Source: Vitreoscilla stercoraria DSM 513 (GTDB lineage Bacteria > Pseudomonadota > Gammaproteobacteria > Burkholderiales > Neisseriaceae). From it: 64,000 bases of DNA. Position numbers and translations under genes: made by a program. Where the stretch lies: positions 1-64,000 of the forward strand of contig NZ_KB908022.1 in assembly GCF_000382305.1 (NCBI RefSeq), read 5' to 3'. The notes below the pieces were generated by a model. The model saw only the letters and a list, made by a program, of their open reading frames with translations. It searched no databases and was not told the origin of the DNA. Positions 1-8,763 of this stretch are shown piece by piece (position 1 is the first letter of the stretch; the number at the start of each line of letters is the position of its first letter).

Positions 1-29
1 ACAGACGGCTTTCTGATTTTAAAGTTTAT

Positions 30-144
30 GTTTGACGACCATAGCGAGTTGGTCCCACGCCTTCCCATCCCGAACAGGACCGTGAAACGACTTAGCGCCG
101 ATGATAGTGTGGATTACCCATGTGAAAGTAGGTCATCGTCAAAC
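30..144 (+). rRNA. rrf: 5S ribosomal RNA
   Basis: The sequence contains the conserved 5S core (CGAGTTGGTCCCACGCC, then CCCGAACAGGACCGTGAAAC). The ends GTTTGACGACC and GGTCATCGTCAAAC pair to form the terminal stem, which sets the limits. It closely resembles 5S of Neisseriaceae as I remember it. It is the distal end of an rRNA operon whose 16S and 23S genes lie outside the window; bases 1-29 would be the 23S-5S spacer. Confidence 0.95.
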
Positions 145-154
145 GCCCCATTCT

Positions 155-184
155 AAAGCCCTGATGCAAACGCATCAGGGCTTT
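155..184 (+). terminator. Terminator of the rRNA operon
   Basis: A perfect 13-bp inverted repeat (AAAGCCCTGATGC / GCATCAGGGCTTT) with a 4-base loop lies 10 bases after the 5S gene and ends in a T run. This is the form of an intrinsic terminator for the rrn operon. Confidence 0.85.
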
Positions 185-230
185 ATTCATTCTTAAAGAT
201 AGCTTTAAATATAATACACATTCATATAAA

Positions 231-261
231 CAAGCGTCCTGTAAACTTTACAGGACGCTTG
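231..261. terminator. DUS-pair hairpin terminator
   Basis: Two head-to-head copies of AAGCGTCCTGTAA form a stem with a tiny loop (CAAGCGTCCTGTAAA / TTTACAGGACGCTTG). It lies downstream of the small minus-strand ORF ending at 336, so it probably terminates that transcript. Paired uptake sequences acting as terminators are typical of Neisseriaceae. Confidence 0.8.
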
Positions 262-335
262 TTGGTTTATCGAATGCTTCCAAGCAATTTTAAACAGGAT
301 GTTATTACAGATTAAAACGGATTCAGATATTCAAA

Positions 336-545
336 TTAAGCTGCTGATAATAAATCTACCATGGCTTCTTCGCCTAAGGTATTCACTGCAATAATAAAAG
401 TATTTAGATATTTCAAACGGTATTCAGGCTCTAAGGACATGATAGATTCTAAACATTCTGCTTTATTTTTGGTTGTGAAATTGGCGATTAAAATTTCGAT
501 ACGTTGTTCGATTAATCCAGCCTTTTGAGAAGCATGCAGTTTCAT
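336..545 (-). CDS. Small hypothetical protein, 69 aa
   Basis: I do not recognise this protein. The likely start is the ATG at 545 (MKLHASQK), preceded by AAGGA at a workable distance; an upstream in-frame start at 566 has no comparable site. The product is small, without a signal peptide or membrane segment, and rich in Leu, Glu and Ile, which suggests a helical bundle. It stands alone between the rRNA operon and pgk and is bracketed by two DUS hairpins at 231-261 and 646-677, so it is probably its own transcription unit. The good ribosome site and flanking terminators argue that it is real. Confidence 0.55.
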   Translation of the reverse strand: MKLHASQKAGLIEQRIEILIANFTTKNKAECLESIMSLEPEYRLKYLNTFIIAVNTLGEEAMVDLLSAA

Positions 546-645
546 GATGTTAGTCCTTAGAATCAAATTGTTTGGAAGTTATTTGATATAGAGCAAACTT
601 CATGCCAATTTTATCGATAGCATCACATAATAAATTTTTGATAAA

Positions 646-677
646 AAAGCGTCCTGTAAATATTTACAGGACGCTTT
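646..677. terminator. DUS-pair hairpin terminator after pgk
   Basis: The arms AAAGCGTCCTGTAAA and TTTACAGGACGCTTT are perfectly complementary around a 2-base loop. The hairpin lies 17 bases after the pgk stop codon, on the pgk transcript side, and so probably terminates pgk. Confidence 0.8.
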
Positions 678-694
678 CAATGACAATATATTGA

Positions 695-1864
695 TTAATT
701 TTGCAAAATGGCTACTGCTGGCAATTCTTTACCTTCTAAAAATTCTAAGAATGCACCGCCGCCAGTTGAAATATAACTGATTTGGTCGGTGACGCCAAAT
801 TTGGCAATCGCTGCCAAAGTGTCACCGCCACCTGCGATAGAAAAAGCATCGCTTTGAGCAATGGCTTGTGCCAAAGATTGGCTGCCTGAGGCAAATTGGT
901 CAAATTCAAAGACGCCAACTGGACCATTCCAAACCACAGTACCCGCTTGAGCAATGATGTTTGCCAAAACTTTTTGTGAGTTGGGACCAATATCCAAAAT
1001 CATGTCGTCGTCTTCTACGTCATTGATGTCCTTAGTGATGGCTTCGGCATCGGTGCTGAAAGATTTTGCTACAATCACATCGCTAGGCAATGGTACTGAA
1101 CCGCCTTTGGCTTCAATCGCTGCGATAATTTTTTTTGCTTCTTCTATCAAATCGGTTTCTACTAAAGATTTACCAATATTGTGACCTTGAGCCAATAAGA
1201 AAGTATTGGCAATGCCGCCACCGACGATCAATTGGTCTACTTTTTGGCTTAAGCTTTCCAAAATAGTCAATTTGGTGGATACTTTGCTGCCACCGACAAT
1301 CGCTACCACAGGTGCTTTCGGGCTTTCAATGGCTTGGCTTAATGCATCCAATTCTGCCGATAACAACAAGCCTGCACAAGCAATCGGTGCAAATTGAGAA
1401 ACGGCATGAGTAGAGGCTTGGGCGCGGTGAGCAGCACCAAAAGCATCGAACACAAACACATCACACAAAGCCGCATACGCTTTGCCCAATTCTGGGTCGT
1501 TGGCTTTTTCACCGACATTGACACGGACGTTTTGCAGCATGATGACTTGACCTGATTTTGGTTCAGGTTTAGCATCGCGCCAGTTTTCAGCAATTTGAAT
1601 GTCTTGATTGAGTAATTTGCTTAGGCGTTTGGCAATAGGCAAAACATTGTCTTCGGGCTTCAAAATACCTTCTTTTGGGCGACCCAAATGCACCATTAAA
1701 ATCACACCTGCACCACGCTCTAAGCAGTATTCAATGCTTGGTAAAGATGCACGAATGCGAGTGTCATCAGTGATGACACCATCGTTCAATGGGACATTCA
1801 TGTCCACACGAATCAAAACAGTTTTATTGGTTACATCAATATTCTTTAAGCTAGCGTAATTCAT
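695..1864 (-). CDS. pgk: Phosphoglycerate kinase
   Basis: This cytosolic enzyme transfers phosphate from 1,3-bisphosphoglycerate to ADP in glycolysis and acts in reverse in gluconeogenesis. The 389-residue length is normal for the family. The N-terminal domain carries the signature RVDMNVPL (about residues 19-26) and HLGRPK. The nucleotide-binding C-terminal domain carries VAIVGGSKVSTK, VVWNGPVGVFE, GGGDTLAAI and STGGGAFLE. Its own terminator is the DUS hairpin at 646-677. The upstream neighbour hemH, on the same strand, ends 74 bases before this gene starts. Two other central carbon genes, fba and tpiA, occur in the window but far away. Confidence 0.98.
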   Translation of the reverse strand: MNYASLKNIDVTNKTVLIRVDMNVPLNDGVITDDTRIRASLPSIEYCLERGAGVILMVHLGRPKEGILKPEDNVLPIAKRLSKLLNQDIQIAENWRDAKPEPKSGQVIMLQNVRVNVGEKANDPELGKAYAALCDVFVFDAFGAAHRAQASTHAVSQFAPIACAGLLLSAELDALSQAIESPKAPVVAIVGGSKVSTKLTILESLSQKVDQLIVGGGIANTFLLAQGHNIGKSLVETDLIEEAKKIIAAIEAKGGSVPLPSDVIVAKSFSTDAEAITKDINDVEDDDMILDIGPNSQKVLANIIAQAGTVVWNGPVGVFEFDQFASGSQSLAQAIAQSDAFSIAGGGDTLAAIAKFGVTDQISYISTGGGAFLEFLEGKELPAVAILQN

Positions 1865-1938
1865 GGACTTTGTAGTTTATGGTTGTGTATAAAGGCGGAA
1901 TTATCCTATATCAAACAGGGTTTAGCCAAGTTGTTACA

Positions 1939-2955
1939 TCAAATCCAGCCCATTAATTCATTTGAAATCATAGAGCAAAGTGTCTCTATCCATGCCGATT
2001 CGGTATTCAAACAGGGTACGTAAGTATATTCAGTGCCGCCAGCAGCTTCAAACTGTGCTTTACCTGCAATGGCAATTTCTTCCAAAGTTTCTAAACAATC
2101 GGCGCTGAAACCTGGACAAAAAACGGCAATTTTTTTAACGCCTTGCTTGGGTAAAGTATCAAGCAAATTTTGCGTGGATGGTTCTACCCATTTGGCACGT
2201 CCAAAACGACTTTGAAATGCTGTTATACAATGTTCATTGTCTAAGCCCAGATGCTGAGCGAGCAATTGAGATGTTTGTAAACACTCTGCTTGATAAGGGT
2301 CGCCTGCATCAATGTGATTTTGTGGCACGCCATGGTAACTGAATACAATGCGGTCATAAGTGTGCAATTGAGGCAAATGTTGGCGCAAATGTTGCGACAT
2401 CGCACTGATATAACCTGCATGTTCACCATAGCTGCGTAGCGTGCGTATCGATGGCATATTGCGCTGTTTCATCAAGTCTGCATACAGTTTGTCTAAAGCT
2501 GCACCTGTGGCGGAGCCTGAGTATTGCGGATACAAAGGCAAGATGAAAATTCGTCCTATGCCTTGTTGTTTAAAATGCTCGATTTGTGTGGCAATGCTGG
2601 GTTGACCATATGTCATGGCATAGTCAACGGTGACATCTAATTTTTTGGCTTGAAAATAAGTTTGTATAGCGGCAGTTTGTGCTTGCAAAATCACAGCCAA
2701 CGGAGAGCCTTGTTCTGTCCACACTTTTTGATAGTTTTCTGCACTGGCTTTCGGGCGTCTGGTTAAAATAGCACCACGCAAAATAGGTTGCCACACAGCA
2801 GCAGGCAATTCAACCACGCGTGTATCAGATAAAAATTCTTTTAAAAATGGTTTGACGGACGCAGCTTCAGGACGCTCAGGTGTGCCCAAATTCATCAGCA
2901 AAACCCCTACTTTTTGAGTGAGGGTACGCTGAGGTTCTTTTTTGAATAAAGCCAT
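1939..2955 (-). CDS. hemH: Ferrochelatase
   Basis: The enzyme inserts Fe2+ into protoporphyrin IX, the last step of haem synthesis, at the inner face of the cytoplasmic membrane. The product is 338 residues if started at the ATG at 2955, preceded by GGAG five bases upstream; a GTG six bases further upstream is the alternative. The motif FSYHGVPQ holds the catalytic His, and CPGFSADCLETLEE is the family signature. The start lies just before the end of ftsK (stop at 2958-2960), so the two are likely cotranscribed. A single DUS lies inside the gene at about 2865-2879. Confidence 0.97.
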   Translation of the reverse strand: MALFKKEPQRTLTQKVGVLLMNLGTPERPEAASVKPFLKEFLSDTRVVELPAAVWQPILRGAILTRRPKASAENYQKVWTEQGSPLAVILQAQTAAIQTYFQAKKLDVTVDYAMTYGQPSIATQIEHFKQQGIGRIFILPLYPQYSGSATGAALDKLYADLMKQRNMPSIRTLRSYGEHAGYISAMSQHLRQHLPQLHTYDRIVFSYHGVPQNHIDAGDPYQAECLQTSQLLAQHLGLDNEHCITAFQSRFGRAKWVEPSTQNLLDTLPKQGVKKIAVFCPGFSADCLETLEEIAIAGKAQFEAAGGTEYTYVPCLNTESAWIETLCSMISNELMGWI

Positions 2956-2957
2956 AT

Positions 2958-5393
2958 TCACTCCAACGTTCGTTTGGCTAAAATTTGGCGGCTGCCACCC
3001 AGTTCTGGAGCAGACACAATACCAGCACGCTCCAATTCTTCCATCAAATTGGCGGCGCGATTGTAGCCGATGCGCAAATGGCGTTGTAAAGATGAAATCG
3101 AGGTTTTACGAGTATTCAAAATGAATTCAACTGCTTGATCAAACAGTTCATCGTGTTTCTCCGCGCCGCCTGCGCTGCCGCTGCCTGCTTCCAGTGCCAA
3201 GCCTGCTTCACCGCTGAGCAAGCCTTCTACATATTGGGCAGGGGCTTGTGATTTCAGGAAATTGACCACTTGATGCACATCTTCATCACGCACAAAACCG
3301 GCATGCAAGCGGGTTGGCTCGGCAGTGCCCGGTGGCAAGAACAACATGTCGCCTTTGCCAAGCAAATTTTCTGCACCGCCTTGATCTAAAATGGTGCGAG
3401 AATCAATTTTGCTAGACACTTGAAAGGCAATGCGTGTTGGAATATTGGCTTTGATTAAACCTGTAATCACATCGACCGATGGACGTTGGGTCGCCAAAAT
3501 CAAATGAATGCCTGCAGCACGGGCTTTTTGTGCCAAACGGGCAATTTGTTGCTCAACTTTTTTGCCTTCCACCATCATTAAGTCTGCCAATTCATCGATG
3601 ATGACGACAATATGCGGCAGCGCTTCCAAAGGTTCAGGCTCATCAGGTGTGAGGCTAAATGGGTTAAACAACGGTTTTTGATTGGCAATAGCGGCCTGAA
3701 TTTTCTCGTTATAGCTGCTCAATTGACGCACACCGATATGAGCCAGCAAACGATAACGGCGTTCCATCTCTGCCACACACCAATTTAAAGCATTGCTTGC
3801 ATGTTTCATATCGGTGACCACAGGTGCCAATAGATGTGGAATGTCTTCATAAACCGACAACTCCAACATTTTTGGGTCCACCATAATAAAACGCACTTCG
3901 GCAGGTGTGGCTTTGTAGAGCATGGACAAAATCATCGTATTGATTGCCACAGATTTGCCTGAGCCAGTTGTCCCTGCGACCAAAACATGCGGCATTTTCG
4001 CCAAATCAGCGACCACAGGCACACCTGCAATGTCTTTGCCCATGGCCAAAGTCAGTTTGGATGGCGCTTGGTCAAAAACCGCAGCATTGAGCAACTCTCG
4101 AAATGAAACATCTTGGCGGAAGCTGTTGGGCAATTCTATGCCCATGGTTTTTTTACCCGCGATGGTTTCGACCACACGCACGCTTTGTAAGGCTAAAGCG
4201 CGCGCCAAATCTTTGGCCAAATTGACGATTTGGCTGCCTTTGATACCTGAGGCAGGTTCAATTTCATAACGGGTAATGACGGGTCCTGTGGTGGCGCTCA
4301 CCACTTGTACACTCACGCCAAATTCTGCCAATTTGGTTTCAATCAATTGTGCTGTGGCTTGTAATTGTTCAGGATTGAGCGCAGCTGTGGGAGTAGAAGC
4401 GGCCTGTAACAGATCCAATGAGGGCAAATCGGTACGCAAATGGGCTGCTTGTTGTTTGCCCTTGGTATTATTGTTTTCAAACAAAGAAGTTTGTACGGGA
4501 ATGGCTGTTTTAGGGCTGTTTTGAGCATGAGCCTCATTTGTTGAAGTCGATTCTGAGGCTGTTTTATTGGTTGTGGAGGTATTTTTTTTGCGATTGCTGT
4601 TAGCACCTGTTGGTGCCTCCACAGGAATGGCGGTGATGTCTTCTACCGCTTCGACTGTTTGGCGCATGGTTTTGGGTTGAGGCAATTCACGGATAAGTTT
4701 GCTAGGGCGTTTGACCAAATGAAACCACAACCATTGGCTATTGGTTTTGATTTTGTCACCCATTTCTTGCCATGTCATTTGCAACATCAATGACAAACCA
4801 AGCAACATTAATAAGACACTAATGGCGATACCACTAGAACGACCAATACCATAGTCTAGCATTGGCGTGATGGTTTGCCCCCATAGGCCGCCTGTACCAA
4901 TCGGTAATGAGCTGTTCCAAGTGATAGGCAATAGCCAATGTTCTAATAAGCTGCTACCTGCAATCATGATGCTGGTACCCAGAATACTTAAACCTAAATG
5001 ATGGTGGTCATCGATTTTTTTGGCGACCAATAACGGTTTAAAGGCGCGAAACAATAAAATACATGCTTCAATAATCACCCACCAAATGGACAAGCCAAAC
5101 AAATAATAGGCAATATCGGCAATATAAGCACCGACCACGCCGCCAATATTTTGAATGTTATCGCTATCGGCACTGCGAGTGAAAGCAGGGTCGCTCATAT
5201 CAAAGCTGAACAAAGCCGCACCCAAAAATAAGGTTGCCAACAAAGCTACCAACCAAATGGCATCATTAAAGGCTGTGAAAATTTGAAAGCCCAAATCTTT
5301 TTGTTGCGCCAATTGTTTGTTACTGACCACGCCACGCTTGGGCGGGTTGAGTGAGGATTTACGTGAGGTGGTTTTTTTTCTCATACACAACAT
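2958..5393 (-). CDS. ftsK: DNA translocase FtsK
   Basis: FtsK is a septal membrane protein that pumps chromosomal DNA at division and activates XerCD recombination at dif. The 811 residues show the usual order: a basic N-terminal tail; about four membrane segments (roughly residues 45-200); a Thr/Asn/Gln/Ala-rich linker (about 245-330); the RecA-like motor with Walker A GTTGSGKSVAINTM near residue 475 and Walker B IVVIIDELADLMM; and a C-terminal winged-helix gamma domain (about the last 65 residues, ISSLQRHLRIGYNRAANLMEE) that reads KOPS sequences. The linker is short compared with E. coli FtsK, as in other beta-proteobacteria. anmK lies 15 bases upstream on the same strand. Confidence 0.98.
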   Translation of the reverse strand: MLCMRKKTTSRKSSLNPPKRGVVSNKQLAQQKDLGFQIFTAFNDAIWLVALLATLFLGAALFSFDMSDPAFTRSADSDNIQNIGGVVGAYIADIAYYLFGLSIWWVIIEACILLFRAFKPLLVAKKIDDHHHLGLSILGTSIMIAGSSLLEHWLLPITWNSSLPIGTGGLWGQTITPMLDYGIGRSSGIAISVLLMLLGLSLMLQMTWQEMGDKIKTNSQWLWFHLVKRPSKLIRELPQPKTMRQTVEAVEDITAIPVEAPTGANSNRKKNTSTTNKTASESTSTNEAHAQNSPKTAIPVQTSLFENNNTKGKQQAAHLRTDLPSLDLLQAASTPTAALNPEQLQATAQLIETKLAEFGVSVQVVSATTGPVITRYEIEPASGIKGSQIVNLAKDLARALALQSVRVVETIAGKKTMGIELPNSFRQDVSFRELLNAAVFDQAPSKLTLAMGKDIAGVPVVADLAKMPHVLVAGTTGSGKSVAINTMILSMLYKATPAEVRFIMVDPKMLELSVYEDIPHLLAPVVTDMKHASNALNWCVAEMERRYRLLAHIGVRQLSSYNEKIQAAIANQKPLFNPFSLTPDEPEPLEALPHIVVIIDELADLMMVEGKKVEQQIARLAQKARAAGIHLILATQRPSVDVITGLIKANIPTRIAFQVSSKIDSRTILDQGGAENLLGKGDMLFLPPGTAEPTRLHAGFVRDEDVHQVVNFLKSQAPAQYVEGLLSGEAGLALEAGSGSAGGAEKHDELFDQAVEFILNTRKTSISSLQRHLRIGYNRAANLMEELERAGIVSAPELGGSRQILAKRTLE

Positions 5394-5408
5394 CTATATT
5401 TTTTAAAA

Positions 5409-6494
5409 TCAAGCCAAATAAACCGCGCCCAAACAGCGAGGTCCTTTTGCTCCTGTGACGGTAGCGGCATTGCTTGGTAAACCTAGAAGACGACGAGCCG
5501 CCAACCAAGCAAATGCTGCAGCTTCCATCCATTGTGGATGTAAATTCAAAGCTTCGGTACTATGCCATGAAGCTTGGGGTAATAATGCTCGTAAGCGTTG
5601 CATTAGCAAAGGATTGTAAACACCACCGCCGCAGACATATACTTCATGCGGATTGAATAGTGCAATGTCTTGACTCAAGCTGACCGCTGTCAGTTCAAGC
5701 AAAGTGCGCAAAACATTTACAGGACGCTCATTGCCGCTTAAATAAGTTTCTAACCATGCCAAATCGAATAAATCACGTCCTGTTGATTTGGGATAAGGCG
5801 TGTGAAAATAAGGATGCGCTAACCAAGTTTGTAACAATTCAGGCAAAACCTCACCTTGTTGGGCATGGTTGCTGTTGTCATCGTAAGCGATGCCAAAATG
5901 GCGTTGCACCCAAGCATCCATTAACATGTTTCCCGGACCTGTATCAAAACCCAGTGGTGCTTGTTCAGGACGCAACACGCTGATGTTGGCAATGCCACCG
6001 ATATTGGCCAATACACGCGTGTGTGGCGTGTTGCCAAACAAAGCAGCATGAAAAGCGGGCACCAATGGAGCTCCTTGACCGCCTGCGGCCAAATCACGGC
6101 TGCGAAAATCACCGACCACATCAATGCCTGTCAATTCAGCGAGCAAAGACCAATCGGCAATTTGCAAACTGTAAGCTTGTTCAGGCACATGGCGTATGGT
6201 TTGACCGTGACAACCAATAGCGGCAATGTCACCCGCGTTTAAATGTTCTGCTTGTAATAATTGAGCGACCGCTTGTGCATACAATTTGCTTAATTGTTGC
6301 GCCAAAATGGCGGTTTGATGCAATTCGTTAGCGCCTTGTTGTTGCAAAGCCAAAACTTGGGTTTTGATAGATTCAGGATAAGGCACATAACTGTGTGCCA
6401 ACGCACCTTGCCATGTTGCGCCTTGCATGCCAATTAAAACCGCATCAACGCCATCCAAGCTGGTGCCAGACATCAAACCAATATAATAAGTCAT
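5409..6494 (-). CDS. anmK: Anhydro-N-acetylmuramic acid kinase
   Basis: AnmK phosphorylates 1,6-anhydro-MurNAc, opening the anhydro ring to give MurNAc-6-phosphate during peptidoglycan recycling. The 361-residue protein begins with the family motif GLMSGTSLDGVDAVL and has GCHGQT, GDFRSRDLAAGGQGAPL and GFDTGPGNML, which make up the ATP- and sugar-binding sites of this actin-like kinase. An AAGAAG ribosome site precedes the ATG at 6494. A DUS (TTTACAGGACGCTCA) lies within the gene near 5716-5730. AmpD, which acts in the same recycling pathway, is encoded elsewhere in this window (42043-42606). Confidence 0.97.
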   Translation of the reverse strand: MTYYIGLMSGTSLDGVDAVLIGMQGATWQGALAHSYVPYPESIKTQVLALQQQGANELHQTAILAQQLSKLYAQAVAQLLQAEHLNAGDIAAIGCHGQTIRHVPEQAYSLQIADWSLLAELTGIDVVGDFRSRDLAAGGQGAPLVPAFHAALFGNTPHTRVLANIGGIANISVLRPEQAPLGFDTGPGNMLMDAWVQRHFGIAYDDNSNHAQQGEVLPELLQTWLAHPYFHTPYPKSTGRDLFDLAWLETYLSGNERPVNVLRTLLELTAVSLSQDIALFNPHEVYVCGGGVYNPLLMQRLRALLPQASWHSTEALNLHPQWMEAAAFAWLAARRLLGLPSNAATVTGAKGPRCLGAVYLA

Positions 6495-6688
6495 GGATTC
6501 TTCTTTACAAGCTCAATCAAAAATATGTTACAAAAGCCTGTTTATCATACTACAAAATGCTCTGATTGCGCCGATTGATGCGGTGTTGCTGCCATATTGC
6601 CTGACTTGTATCAGGCTTTTTTCGCCGTCAACTATTGAAATGCCAAACTGATGTTGGGCAAGGGGAGAAAATCAAGAATTTTTGAAGA

Positions 6689-6704
6689 TTAAGCGTCCTG
6701 AAAA
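6689..6704. repeat. Single intergenic DUS-like motif
   Basis: The sequence TTAAGCGTCCTGAAAA is a single copy of the T/A variant of the local uptake-like motif. It lies between anmK and the tRNA-Arg gene, without a partner arm. Confidence 0.6.
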
Positions 6705-6750
6705 CTTTGCTAAAAGCCAAAATTTCAGGTAGGATAAGCCTCCTTTTTAT

Positions 6751-6826
6751 GCACCCATAGCTCAGTTGGAAGAGCGTCAGTTTCCGAAGCTGGAGGCCAC
6801 AGGTTCGATCCCTGTTGGGTGCGCCA
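6751..6826 (+). tRNA. tRNA-Arg (CCG)
   Basis: The 76-base cloverleaf begins GCACCCA and ends TGGGTGC-GCCA with CCA encoded. The D arm (GCTC..GAGC), anticodon stem TCAGT/GCTGG with loop TTCCGAA, and T arm ACAGG-TTCGATC-CCTGT all pair. The anticodon is CCG, which reads the Arg codon CGG. Confidence 0.95.
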
Positions 6827-6906
6827 ATGAATGTTCAAGCATTGCTTTGAAGCGATGCCAATTTTGGCATTTGATTTGCCACAAATGATGGAAAACTAAA
6901 AAAGAC

Positions 6907-6942
6907 AAGCGCTAATCCTTTGACAAGGTCGGCGCTTTTTTT
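6907..6942 (+). terminator. Probable terminator after tRNA-Arg
   Basis: AAGCGC and GCGCTT form an outer stem, and CCTT/AAGG an inner stem, followed by seven T. The hairpin is about 80 bases downstream of the tRNA and just beyond the end of the convergent flavoprotein gene. Confidence 0.6.
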
Positions 6943-6957
6943 GTGAGAGCAACATTT

Positions 6958-8601
6958 TCAGGCGATGACCAAATTGGCTGGCAAATGGTCCAAAGTATGG
7001 GTTTTGTGCCATTTTAATTGATGCAAACCTTGCAGTACTATGTGGTGATTTTGTTGTGTGTCTGAATTAGGGTACTCTTTTAGTCGGTGCAAACCACGCG
7101 TTTCCAAGCGTTGTGAAGCGGCTAAAAAGACCATGCGAGCATCCAAAAGCAAAACCGCACTTTCACGCGCGCTGACCCATTCAGATGCGTTGCGTCCACC
7201 CAAATAACCACCTTGCTCTTGCCACAAGGCATCCAATTGTTGCTGTGATGTGTTCACTTGAGCTGTGGTGCGAAACACATTGCGTTCAATCGGTAAAATA
7301 TGTTTTTGTACTTCAGCAATCACTTCCTGTCCTGAAACGCTGATAGCATGTTCTGGTCGCAAACCTGTTTTACCCAATCCTTCAATATTGTCATGGTGCT
7401 CAGGCGTGTGGGTTTGGGCCTAAGTGGCGGCATGTTTGCCTGCTTTTTTGGCCGAAACCAAACACCATGCAATGGCAGGACCTGCGCCACTCATGGCGGC
7501 GCCTGTCATTTTGGAGCGTTCCGTGACATCGCCAACGGCATACAAACCGGGTATGCCTGTTTGAGCGTGCTCATCCACGACAATACCACCGACTGACCTT
7601 ACCAAGCCTTCGTAACGCAATTCAATGGGAAATTTTTCGGTGTATGGGTCAATGCCCAAGTTTTGGAAATGGTGGTAAATGCTGGGGACATTTTTGGCAT
7701 AAATTTTCAAACCTTCATTGGCTTTGTTCATCGATGCAAACGCACCGCCAGTGTCCAAAATGGCTTGGCCTATGGTGTGGACTGATTCCCAGCCATTGCC
7801 TTGCAATTCTTGTCCATTGGCATCGTAAAATGAAGCACTTGAAAGCCAAAAGCCTTTGGTGGTGGTGCTGCCTAATGGTGAAATGCCATAGTGACCGCTG
7901 AATTCCATGCCTGAAAATTGCGCCCCAGCTTCCGCTGCAAACAAATGGCCATCACCTGTGGTGTCGTGTGTGCCCATGGCTCCTGAGCGAAAGGCATTGC
8001 CGCCCGTTGCCAAAATCACTGCGCCTGCTAAAACCGACCATGTTTTTTCAGTTGTTTTGTGCACGCCATTGGCACCGACAATGTTGCCGTCTTGGTGCCG
8101 CAACAATTCCAAAGCTGGACTTTCATCCAAAATGGTCACGCCAGCACTCAACAATAGTTGGCGAAAAAAACCAAGCGCTTCGTGCCCATCAAATGCCAAT
8201 AAGTTACTGCGTACACCATTGATGTCAGGCCGATTGACGGGGGAGACAAAACCCAATTTTTGTAGTTCCAGTGCAATTTTGTAGCTTTCACCAAAAACGT
8301 ATCGGACAAAATCCAAGTTGTCCATGCCTTCGGCAGCGAGGTGGCGTGAGTGAACCAACTTTTCATTGTATTCATCCGCCCCTGGGATCAAATAAGCTGC
8401 GCTGCCACTGGCTTGCGCCACCACACCTGCAACACCGACTCGTGATTTGTCACACACCACCACACGCTCAGCGCCATTTTGTCTAGCCACCATTGCTGCC
8501 CAACAGCCTGCAATGCTGCCACCAATAACCAAAACATCGGCTTGAATGCGATGATCGACTTTTTGTTCGCTTGCTTTTATTGCTTGGAAGGCAAATGCCA
8601 T
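6958..8601 (-). pseudogene. FAD-dependent oxidoreductase (fumarate reductase/AprA-like), interrupted by in-frame TAG
   Basis: The reading frame is continuous over 547 codons apart from one TAG at 7420-7422 (after ...KAGKHAAT). The 5' part (393 codons, start ATG 8601 with AAGGGG site) carries the dinucleotide fold DVLVIGGSIAGCWAA, the FAD motif VILATGGNA and the C-terminal FAD motif GLYAVGDV of the fumarate reductase/succinate dehydrogenase/AprA flavoprotein family. The 3' part (from about 7419) is the helical C-terminal domain of the same family. Without readthrough the product lacks that domain. The stop may be a real mutation or a sequencing error. The divergent neighbour is a sulfonate/nitrate-type binding protein that also looks damaged, so this may be a decaying sulfur-scavenging locus. 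The substrate is unknown. Confidence 0.75.
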
Positions 8602-8763
8602 TTTGGTCCCCTTGATTGGAATTTATATATTCTATTTTGTATAAAATATACTTTTCAAATAATTTTTTAGAATATAAATAGAAGCAAAATATCTTTTTGT
8701 TTTTGAATTTTTATTTTTAATATGTATTGGTTATATAAGATGATGGAAAAATAAAATGAGGCA

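Noticed and set aside
1..12. Neisseria-type DUS core (CAGACGGC) at the left edge
   Set aside because: A single 8-base match at the edge of the window, inside an rRNA operon spacer, is not enough to claim a second uptake dialect.
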